Part shown: positions 1-4,809 of the stretch, piece after piece
Layout: the number at the start of each line of letters is the position of its first letter
Numbering within the stretch: position 1 is the stretch's first letter
NCBI GenBank assembly: GCA_029778935.1
Contig: JAKPBM010000052.1
Location: 1 to 5,415 of the forward strand
Source: Bacillota bacterium
GTDB lineage: Bacteria > Bacillota > Clostridia > Oscillospirales > QAMX01
Direction of reading: 5' to 3'
DNA length: 5,415 bases
Position numbers and translations under genes: made by a program
The notes under the pieces: generated by a model
The model's database searches: none
The model's input: the letters and a program-made list of their open reading frames with translations, nothing else
Told to the model about the DNA's origin: nothing

Positions 1-168
1 GGAAAGTTCTTTGCAGGTATCGTGGATGCGGAAAATGTCCTCCCGAATGCTGTCGCCGTGAATTCTGACCAGCGTGTTGGTGTGTACGTACAGCATGGCG
101 CAGTACACCACCAGAGATAGGGCCAGCAGCCAGGATAGTCCTCACGCGGGGCTACGTTTCTTCCTCAT
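1..168 (-). pseudogene. N-terminal part of a small membrane-anchored protein, reading frame interrupted by TGA at codon 9
   Basis: An ATG at 168-166 is preceded by AGAGGAGA at a good distance. It overlaps the end of the recombinase gene by 17 bp, a typical translational-coupling layout. The frame reads MRKKRSPA, then a TGA at 144-142, then stays open to the window edge. After the TGA come GLSWLLALSLVVYCAMLYV, a hydrophobic segment of about 16-18 residues, and then a polar stretch (VHTNTLVRIHGDSIREDIF...). A basic start, one membrane helix and an outside soluble part suggest a type II signal-anchor protein. The family is not recognisable from this fragment. The TGA may be a real nonsense mutation, a sequencing or assembly error (TGG to TGA is one base), or a sign that translation starts later at a rare CTG or GTG codon. 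The other open frame, from GTG at 146, has a composition typical of a shadow frame. That a gene is here is fairly likely; its intact or broken state is open. Confidence 0.5.
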
Positions 169-1201
169 GTCCAGTCTCCTCTGTTACGGTTTTACGGACG
201 CGGCGGGGCGGCCGGACCGTCGAAAGCGGGTTGGCTTTAACGGCCCTGCGCAGGCTGGCGTCGTCCAAGTGGGTGTATATCTCCGTGGTGGTCAGCTGCT
301 CGTGGCCCAGGATTTTCTGCAGCTCGAGCATGTCCACCCCGTGCTGGTGCATCAGCGTTGCCGCCGTATGGCGCAGCTTGTGGGCGGAATACTTGGACGT
401 GTCCAGCCCCGCCTCGCCGATGTGTTTTTTCACAAGCCATTTCACCGTCGCCGGGGAAATGCGGTGGCGGCGGCGGGTGACAAACAGCGCCTGTTCCCCC
501 GGCGCGGCCAGTTCCTGCCGCACGGGCAGCCACGCCTGCAGCGCGGCCAGGCAGGCTTCGTTTAAGTATATCGTACGCTCCTTGTTGCCTTTGCCCGTAA
601 CCTGCAACGTGTCGCCCTTGATGTCGTTGACGTTGATCTGCACCAGTTCGGACACCCGCAGGCCGCAGTTTAAAAAGAATGTCAGGATGCAATAGTCCCG
701 CTCCGCGTGCTCTCCGTCGACGTTTTCCAGCAAGGCGCGGCTTTCCTCTTCCGTCAGGTACTTGGGCAGGCTCTTTTTCTGGGTTGGCGAGTCCATTTCT
801 GCCATGGGGTTGTAAGAAAGCTGCTGGGTCTTGACCGTTAAGTATTTAAAGAACGCCCGCAGGGACGATACTTTCCGCGCCCTGGCGGCCGGGCCTAAAC
901 CCATGGAGGGCTTTCGGCTGTTGGGGTGCACGGGCCGCTCGCTGCCCAGAAAAAACATGTACTCGTAAATATCCCCGGTGGTAACGGTTTTCAGCAAATC
1001 GACCGTCACGTCGTCGATGGGGATCTGGTCAAACTCCGCATCGGAAGGTACAAGCCCCCGGTGTTTTTTCAGAAAGCGTAAAAAGATCCGAAGGTCAAGG
1101 AAATACTCCTGTGCCGAACGGCGCGACTTGCCGCGGATGGTTTCCATGTAGGCCAGAAACCGCCGCAGCACTTCCGGCGCGCCTTCGTACCGGTCGGACA
1201 T
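152..1201 (-). CDS. Xer-type tyrosine site-specific recombinase
   Basis: This 349-residue protein cuts and rejoins DNA through a phosphotyrosine intermediate; Xer proteins of this type resolve chromosome dimers at dif sites in the cytoplasm. The N-terminal SAM-like DNA-binding domain covers about residues 8-130 and the catalytic domain about 145-320. The whole catalytic set is visible: Arg182 in NCGLRVSEL, Lys204 in TGKGNKER, His274 and Arg277 in AHKLRHTAA, His300 in ILGHEQL, and nucleophile Tyr309 in TEIYTHLD. It is longer than the usual XerC or XerD of about 300 residues. The extra length lies mainly in the N-terminal domain (about 50-107) and in a C-terminal tail (about 320-349) that is basic and then acidic. 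The ATG at 1201 follows AAAGGAGG by 9 nt. It has its own promoter candidate and sits alone downstream of an oxidoreductase operon, with no phage or transposon genes near, which favours a housekeeping Xer role over a mobile-element integrase. XerC versus XerD cannot be decided here. Confidence 0.95.
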   Translation of the reverse strand: MSDRYEGAPEVLRRFLAYMETIRGKSRRSAQEYFLDLRIFLRFLKKHRGLVPSDAEFDQIPIDDVTVDLLKTVTTGDIYEYMFFLGSERPVHPNSRKPSMGLGPAARARKVSSLRAFFKYLTVKTQQLSYNPMAEMDSPTQKKSLPKYLTEEESRALLENVDGEHAERDYCILTFFLNCGLRVSELVQINVNDIKGDTLQVTGKGNKERTIYLNEACLAALQAWLPVRQELAAPGEQALFVTRRRHRISPATVKWLVKKHIGEAGLDTSKYSAHKLRHTAATLMHQHGVDMLELQKILGHEQLTTTEIYTHLDDASLRRAVKANPLSTVRPPRRVRKTVTEETGHEEET

Positions 1202-1236
1202 CCCCTTTCGCCTCCTTTTGCCTAACTTCTTCCCAC

Positions 1237-1265
1237 ATTATAACATTAAAAGCCGGGTTTGAAAA
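1237..1265 (-). promoter_or_regulatory. Candidate extended -10 promoter for the recombinase gene
   Basis: On the minus strand TGTTATAAT (1245-1237) gives a perfect TATAAT -10 box with the TGn extension. At 17 bp upstream the -35 position (1265-1260) reads TTTTCA, only 4 of 6 matches to consensus, and it falls inside the loop side of the preceding terminator hairpin. Extended -10 promoters tolerate a weak -35. Transcription would begin near 1230, leaving a leader of about 28 nt that carries the AAAGGAGG ribosome binding site. This would let the recombinase be expressed apart from the oxidoreductase operon. It rests on sequence match only. Confidence 0.55.
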
Positions 1266-1273
1266 GACCCGGC
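1252..1273 (-). terminator. Intrinsic terminator of the 2-oxoacid oxidoreductase operon
   Basis: The arms GCCGGGT (1252-1258) and ACCCGGC (1267-1273) form a perfect 7-bp GC-rich stem. It can extend by a G-U and an A-U pair to leave a 4-nt loop at 1261-1264. Read on the minus strand the stem is followed by TTTTAATGTT, a short U tract. It begins 8 bp after the gamma-subunit stop codon, where an operon terminator is expected. The U tract is only four bases long, so some read-through into the recombinase gene is possible. Confidence 0.75.
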
Positions 1274-1280
1274 AAAGCTG

Positions 1281-1814
1281 CTACATGGAAAAGCCCAGGG
1301 CCAGGGCCTGGAGGTTTCCTTCCAAAAGCTCCGGCCGTTTGGCGGAAACCACCTCTTTTAAAATGGCCGGCAGGGCCGAAAGGGGGCATAAATCCAGTTT
1401 CTTAATCAAATACCCGCAGAAAATCACGTTGGCCAGCCTGCCCAGCCCCATTTCCTCGGCCAGGGCGGTGGCGGGGATGGGATGGGGCTCGATGTCGCTT
1501 CGTACGGCGGGTTTTGCGACGATGGAGCTGTCGATATATATGCGCCCGCCGGGAACAACGGTTTTCTCAAACTTCTCCAGCGACGGGCCGTTCATGACCA
1601 CCAGTTCCGTCGGCTCCAACACCAGCGGCGAGGCGATGAATTTGTCGCTGATCTGTACGGAGCAGTTGGACGTGCCGCCCCGCATCTCCGGCCCGTAGGA
1701 GGAAAGGTACGACACTTCCTTGCCAACATACATGCCCACGTGCGCCAGAAGCCGCCCCGCAAACTGGACGCCCTGCCCGCCGAACCCGGCTATCAGGATG
1801 CGGTGGGTGCTCAT
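1281..1814 (-). CDS. 2-oxoacid:ferredoxin oxidoreductase, gamma subunit
   Basis: This 177-residue cytoplasmic subunit belongs to the pyruvate/ketoisovalerate oxidoreductase catalytic-domain (gamma) family. In these enzymes it packs with the alpha and beta subunits and takes part in coenzyme A binding. The family marks are present: AGFGGQGVQ at residues 9-17 near the start, and SSYGPEMRGGTSNCSV at 38-53. Length and content agree with a full-length gamma subunit. The start chosen is the ATG at 1814, which begins MSTHRILIAGFGGQG. An in-frame ATG at 1880 would add 22 residues that overlap the beta gene and match nothing in the family. The chosen start overlaps the beta stop codon as ATGA and has AGGAGG about 7 nt upstream, so translation is probably coupled to the beta subunit. 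It is the last gene of the operon. Confidence 0.94.
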   Translation of the reverse strand: MSTHRILIAGFGGQGVQFAGRLLAHVGMYVGKEVSYLSSYGPEMRGGTSNCSVQISDKFIASPLVLEPTELVVMNGPSLEKFEKTVVPGGRIYIDSSIVAKPAVRSDIEPHPIPATALAEEMGLGRLANVIFCGYLIKKLDLCPLSALPAILKEVVSAKRPELLEGNLQALALGFSM

Positions 1815-2557
1815 CTCTCCACCCTCCTGTCGCAGAACACGCCCAGCGGGTAATAGGGAATCATGTTGTCCCGTACCCACGCCAGGGCTTCCGTGGGGGC
1901 CAGGCCCCAGTTGGTCGGGCAGGCAGACAGCATCTCCACAATGGTAAAGCCGTAGCCCTGCATCTGATACGTGAACGCCTTCAACACCGCCTGTTTGGCC
2001 TTGCGGACGTTTTTCACGCAGTCTAATGACACCCGCTCGGCGTACGCCGTGCCCGGCAGGGTGGAAAGCATTTCGCAGATACGGACGGGAAAGCCGGCAA
2101 TCCGGGGGTCGCGGCCGTTGGGCGTCGTCTGGGTCACCTGCCCCGGCAACGAGGTCGGCGCCATCTGCCCGCCGGTCATGCCGTAGATGGCGTTGTTGAT
2201 GAAGATGACGGTGATGTTTTCGCCCCGGGCGGCGGCGTGCACCGTTTCCGCCGTGCCGATGGCCGCCAGGTCGCCGTCGCCCTGATAGGTAAACACGAGA
2301 TTTTCCGGCCGCACGCGCTTGACACCCGTCGCCACGGCGGGGGCGCGGCCGTGGGGAGCCTGCAGCATATCGCAGTTAAAGTATTGATAGGCAAACACGG
2401 AGCAGCCCACCGGGGCAATGCCGACGGCGCTGCCCACCAGCCCCAGCTCTTCCAGCGCTTCCGCCACGATCCGGTGGGCAATGCCGTGGGTGCAGCCGGG
2501 GCAGTAATGGGTCTGCGCGTCGGTCAGGCCTTGTGTTTTCGTGAATACAACGGCCAT
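1811..2557 (-). CDS. 2-oxoacid:ferredoxin oxidoreductase, beta subunit (thiamine diphosphate-binding)
   Basis: This 248-residue subunit carries thiamine diphosphate and, in this family, the [4Fe-4S] cluster next to it; decarboxylation of the 2-oxoacid takes place here. The thiamine diphosphate/Mg signature runs from GDGD (residues 93-96) to NN (121-122), followed by AIYGMTGGQ. Candidate cluster cysteines are Cys19 and Cys22 in HYCPGCTHG, Cys52 in PVGCSVF and Cys213 in ACPTNWG, matching the four-cysteine plan of KorB/VorA-type proteins. Thr23 sits where Gly is common (CPGCGHG). The start is a choice between the ATG at 2557 (MAVVF..., 2 nt after the alpha stop) and a TTG at 2563 that overlaps the alpha stop as TTGA. 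The ATG fits the family N-terminus better, though the GGGAGGGAAG ribosome binding site could serve either. It lies between alpha and gamma with almost no spacing, which points to a single complex. Confidence 0.95.
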   Translation of the reverse strand: MAVVFTKTQGLTDAQTHYCPGCTHGIAHRIVAEALEELGLVGSAVGIAPVGCSVFAYQYFNCDMLQAPHGRAPAVATGVKRVRPENLVFTYQGDGDLAAIGTAETVHAAARGENITVIFINNAIYGMTGGQMAPTSLPGQVTQTTPNGRDPRIAGFPVRICEMLSTLPGTAYAERVSLDCVKNVRKAKQAVLKAFTYQMQGYGFTIVEMLSACPTNWGLAPTEALAWVRDNMIPYYPLGVFCDRRVER

Positions 2558-2559
2558 GG

Positions 2560-3618
2560 TCAACTTCCCTCCCTTATCCGAGTAACTTGCTCAATGATCT
2601 CCGCCGGCGACGGCACGACGCCGCCCGTCCGCCCGTAGAAGTGCACGGGCTTCGCCCCGTTTACGGCCAGCCGCACGTCCTCCACCATCTGCCCCATGCT
2701 CATTTCCACGCAGAGCACATACTCCGCCGCAGCCGCCGCCTGCCGAAGGGCTTCTTGGGGAAACGGCCACAAGGTAACGGGCCGGAACAGGCCGGCTTTG
2801 ACGCCTTTTTCCCGCAAAGCCAGAACCGCGCTTTTGGCGATGCGGGCGGTGGAACCGTAGGCGGTAAGCAAAACCTCGGCGTCGTCGGCGAAAAAGGTTT
2901 CAAACCGCGTTTCTTCCCGCTGAATGGCTTCGTACCGCTTATAACGCTCTAATACGAGCGTTTCCAGCTCGTCGGGCTGGATGTAGAGGGAGTTGATGAT
3001 GTTGGGCGGGCGCTTGCCTTTTGTGCCCGTGACCGCCCAGGACTTTTCCGGAAGCGTTTTAACAGGTTCGGGGAACACCACCGGCTCCATCATCTGCCCC
3101 AGCATACCGTCGCCCAGAAGCATGACGGGCGTGCGGTAGCGGTCGGCCAGGTCGAAGGCCAGCACCATAAAGTCCGCCATCTCCTGCACGCTGTACGGGG
3201 CCAGTACGATGAGATGAAAGTCGCCGTGGGCAAGGCCTTTTGTCGCCTGGAAATAGTCCGCCTGGGACGGCTGGATGCCGCCAAGGCCCGGGCCGGCCCG
3301 CTGCATATTGATAATCACCGCCGGCAAGTCGCACCCGGCCAGATACGAAATCGTCTCCGACTTTAAAGAGATGCCCGGGCTGGAGCTGGACGTCAGCGCC
3401 CGCGCGCCTGCTGCGGCGGCGCCCATGACCATGTTCACCGCCGCGATTTCGCTTTCCGCCTGCACGTACACGCCGCCCACCTGCGGCATCCGCCGGGCCA
3501 TGTAGGCGGCCACGTCCGTCTGGGGCGTAATGGGATAGCCGAAAAAGCCGCGGCAGCCGGCGGCGATGGCCGCTTCCGCCAGGGCTTCGTTTCCTTTGGC
3601 CAATACTTTCCGCGCCAT
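2560..3618 (-). CDS. vorB: 2-oxoacid:ferredoxin oxidoreductase, alpha subunit (VorB-type)
   Basis: This 352-residue alpha subunit holds the pyrimidine-binding domain for thiamine diphosphate and a C-terminal transketolase-like domain. With its partners it converts a 2-oxoacid, coenzyme A and oxidised ferredoxin to acyl-CoA, CO2 and reduced ferredoxin. It shows GYPITPQTD at residues 27-35, the conserved glutamate region QAESEIAAVN at 53-62 (Glu57 likely acts on the cofactor), SSSSPGISLKSE at 77-88, and GPGLGGIQPSQADYFQATKG in the middle. The single-domain length and these motifs best fit the VorB (3-methyl-2-oxobutanoate) group, closely related to KorA (2-oxoglutarate). Substrate cannot be settled from motifs alone, so the symbol is a family label. 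The ATG at 3618 lies 16 bp after the delta stop with GGAAGGTAGGT upstream, and the C-terminus is immediately followed by the beta gene. Confidence 0.95.
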   Translation of the reverse strand: MARKVLAKGNEALAEAAIAAGCRGFFGYPITPQTDVAAYMARRMPQVGGVYVQAESEIAAVNMVMGAAAAGARALTSSSSPGISLKSETISYLAGCDLPAVIINMQRAGPGLGGIQPSQADYFQATKGLAHGDFHLIVLAPYSVQEMADFMVLAFDLADRYRTPVMLLGDGMLGQMMEPVVFPEPVKTLPEKSWAVTGTKGKRPPNIINSLYIQPDELETLVLERYKRYEAIQREETRFETFFADDAEVLLTAYGSTARIAKSAVLALREKGVKAGLFRPVTLWPFPQEALRQAAAAAEYVLCVEMSMGQMVEDVRLAVNGAKPVHFYGRTGGVVPSPAEIIEQVTRIREGS

Positions 3619-3634
3619 GGTTACCTACCTTCCG

Positions 3635-3841
3635 TTACCTTTCCACCCGCAGCGCCACGTCGGGGCACATGACCGCGCACACGGCGCACCCGGTGCACTT
3701 CTCCCCGTCCAGCACTGCCGCCGGATGAACGCCTTTGCCGTTGTACCGGTCGGACGACAGCCGCAGCACTTTCTGCGGGCACACGTCCACGCACAACGCG
3801 CAGCCTTTGCACACCTCTTCCAGCACGGTCACTTTCGCCAT
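3635..3841 (-). CDS. 2-oxoacid:ferredoxin oxidoreductase, delta subunit (2x[4Fe-4S] ferredoxin-like)
   Basis: This 68-residue protein should shuttle electrons from the catalytic site to external ferredoxin. Two complete CxxCxxCxxxCP motifs are present: Cys11, 14, 17 and 21, and Cys49, 52, 55 and 59, each followed by Pro, so two [4Fe-4S] clusters are expected. The spacer of about 27 residues between motifs is typical of delta (PorD/KorD/VorD) subunits. It starts at the ATG at 3841; TAAGGAGG, overlapping the NTPase stop codon, is its ribosome binding site, 12 bp separating the two genes. The alpha gene follows 16 bp later. A free ferredoxin is the alternative, but the position directly before alpha, beta and gamma makes a dedicated subunit more likely. 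Confidence 0.93.
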   Translation of the reverse strand: MAKVTVLEEVCKGCALCVDVCPQKVLRLSSDRYNGKGVHPAAVLDGEKCTGCAVCAVMCPDVALRVER

Positions 3842-3853
3842 ACCGCCCCCTCC

Positions 3854-4534
3854 TTACATGGCCGGAAGCAGCGCGCCCGCCCGGTTTAAAAATATCCGAA
3901 CGGGAAACAGCGCGCCGGAAATCTCCCCGGCCAAAACTTGCAGCCCTTCTTTCACCGCCGTAAAAGCTACTTTCAGCCCTGACAAACGCGCCAGCGCGTC
4001 GGCAAACCGTTTCCCGCGCAAAACGGTTTCCCGGGTCGTTTCCTCCCCCAGATTGGGGTTGGCCGCAATGTGGGTAAACCGCAGTTTGGCGGCCCGCTCG
4101 ATTTCCGTCAGCCCGGCAAACGCTTCTTTCGGCGAAGCGGAAAAAGGGCGGTAGCAGTTGTAGACGTACAGCATCTCGTACCCCGCCGAGCAAATCGCCC
4201 CGGTAAACCGCCCCAGCGCGGCGGCGCCGATATCGTCGCCGCCCAGGTCGATGACGACGTGCTTTTCCTCGGCCTGGAGTGCCGCTTCCATGGCTCCCGT
4301 CAGCGCCGGAATATCGACGTTTGTGCCCGCATACGGCGGCGTAATCACATCAATGCCCATGGGCGTAAGCACTCCCGCCAGCTCCGACAGGCGGAACATG
4401 GGGTTGACCACGTCCATGTCCAGCAGCACCACGTCCCGCCCTTCCCGTTTGAGCCGAAGGGCGAAATTGGCGGCCAGATTTGTCTTTCCGCTTCCAAACA
4501 GGCCGGCAAAGATGGTGATTTTCGGATATATCAT
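3854..4534 (-). CDS. P-loop NTPase of unknown role, first gene of the oxidoreductase operon
   Basis: This 226-residue cytoplasmic protein has the fold marks of a SIMIBI-class (MinD/ParA/CobQ-like) nucleotide-binding protein. A classical Walker A, GLFGSGKT, lies at residues 11-18; the second-lysine KGG signature of ParA/MinD is absent. LLDMDVVNPMFR (37-48) matches the switch I region with its DxDxxNP pattern. VVIDLGGDD (93-101) is the Walker B/switch II region. NCYRPF (126-131) and the later ANPNLGEETT probably contribute to nucleotide recognition. There is no CxxC pair like that of Mrp-type cluster carriers (only Cys115 and Cys127), no membrane segment and no sign of truncation. The ATG at 4534 is preceded by GAGGAG at 6 nt. 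It opens the operon 12 bp before the delta subunit, so a role in assembling, activating or regulating the oxidoreductase is a reasonable inference, not a demonstrated one. Confidence 0.88.
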   Translation of the reverse strand: MIYPKITIFAGLFGSGKTNLAANFALRLKREGRDVVLLDMDVVNPMFRLSELAGVLTPMGIDVITPPYAGTNVDIPALTGAMEAALQAEEKHVVIDLGGDDIGAAALGRFTGAICSAGYEMLYVYNCYRPFSASPKEAFAGLTEIERAAKLRFTHIAANPNLGEETTRETVLRGKRFADALARLSGLKVAFTAVKEGLQVLAGEISGALFPVRIFLNRAGALLPAM

Positions 4535-4556
4535 ACGTTTCTCCTCACGATGGCAG

Positions 4557-4583
4557 TATAATTAATTAGTCTAACTAAGTATA
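4557..4583. promoter_or_regulatory. 27-bp imperfect palindrome over the operon start, probable operator
   Basis: Centred on T4570, the arms TATAATTAATTAG (4557-4569) and CTAACTAAGTATA (4571-4583) match at 11 of 13 pairs; mismatches are 4565/4575 and 4561/4579. It covers the whole -10 box (4583-4578) and the predicted transcription start (about 4571), so a bound dimer would block RNA polymerase. AT-rich palindromes of this length are usual for MarR, TetR or GntR-type repressors. The regulator is not encoded in this window. The chance of such a match next to a near-consensus promoter seems low, but binding is inferred. Confidence 0.6.
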
Positions 4584-4606
4584 TGACGTTTTCTCGCCGT
4601 TGTCAA
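4578..4606 (-). promoter_or_regulatory. Near-consensus housekeeping sigma promoter of the NTPase-oxidoreductase operon
   Basis: On the minus strand TTGACA (4606-4601) is a perfect -35 box, the spacer is exactly 17 bp, and TATACT (4583-4578) is a 5 of 6 match to the -10 box. Transcription should begin near 4571, giving a leader of about 37 nt before the NTPase start codon. The region is AT-rich against a GC-rich background. A promoter this strong placed within a palindrome suggests an operon that is expressed highly unless repressed. Confidence 0.85.
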
Positions 4607-4640
4607 GGGAGTTTACGGCGTTTTGCCCGCTATATTTATC

Positions 4641-4687
4641 ATAACCGCCTGCGGAAAGGTTATTCTTTCCTGCCGTTGCAAACGGCA
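4641..4687. repeat. Cluster of short inverted repeats between terminator and promoter
   Basis: Several small inverted repeats crowd this stretch: TGCCGTT/AACGGCA (4671-4677 and 4681-4687, 3-nt loop), GGAAAG/CTTTCC (4653-4658 and 4665-4670), CCGC/GCGG (4645-4648 and 4651-4654) and ATAACC/GGTTAT (4641-4646 and 4657-4662). The last three overlap and cannot all form together. No gene is supported here. The stretch may be a secondary stop for read-through transcripts or simply neutral intergenic sequence. Confidence 0.35.
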
Positions 4688-4696
4688 CAAAATAAA

Positions 4697-4723
4697 AAAG
4701 AAGGCGCCAAAAGCGCCTTCTTT
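4697..4723 (-). terminator. Strong intrinsic terminator after the uncharacterised gene
   Basis: AAAGAAGGCGC (4697-4707) and GCGCCTTCTTT (4713-4723) form a perfect 11-bp stem with a 5-nt loop. Read on the minus strand it continues into CTTTTTTATTTTG, a good U tract. It lies about 86 bp after the stop codon of the gene at 4810 and separates that gene from the oxidoreductase operon promoter. The plus-strand side is followed only by TTTATGTG, so it would be weak in that direction. Confidence 0.9.
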
Positions 4724-4809
4724 ATGTGTGTATTGCTGTTTTCGGCATAACGGGCTACTATTCCCTGCCCTATGCAAACAAGGGGGCACTTTCAAAGGGC
4801 TGCTTTCTC

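Noticed and set aside
231..695. Long plus-strand open frames antisense to the recombinase gene (also 74-565)
   Set aside because: High-GC antisense shadows; composition is unlike real proteins, and the minus-strand frame has all recombinase catalytic residues.
152..1201. Recombinase as an integrase of a mobile element
   Set aside because: No attachment-site tRNA, excisionase, phage or transfer genes or flanking direct repeats are visible, and the motifs and context fit a chromosomal Xer protein; the left side beyond the window cannot be excluded.
1815..1880. N-terminal extension of the gamma subunit from an ATG at 1880
   Set aside because: It would overlap the beta gene by 70 bases and add residues unlike the family; the ATG at 1814 has an ATGA overlap and AGGAGG upstream.
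3735..4154. Plus-strand open frames antisense to the NTPase (also 4070-4561 and 4251-4565)
   Set aside because: Antisense shadows in GC-rich sequence with no recognisable domain and no promoter pointing that way.
3621..4193. A 190-codon minus-strand open frame overlapping the NTPase and delta genes
   Set aside because: It is an Arg/Gly-rich shadow frame of two convincing genes, with no motif of its own and no ribosome binding site.
4557..4562. Plus-strand TATAAT that could be a -10 box of a divergent promoter
   Set aside because: The -35 position at 17 bp reads TACGTT, there is no TGn extension, and no plus-strand gene follows; the hexamer is explained as the palindrome arm.
4613..4795. A 60-codon minus-strand open frame in the intergenic region
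   Set aside because: It reads straight through the strong terminator hairpin at 4697-4723 and has no clear ribosome binding site or recognisable content.
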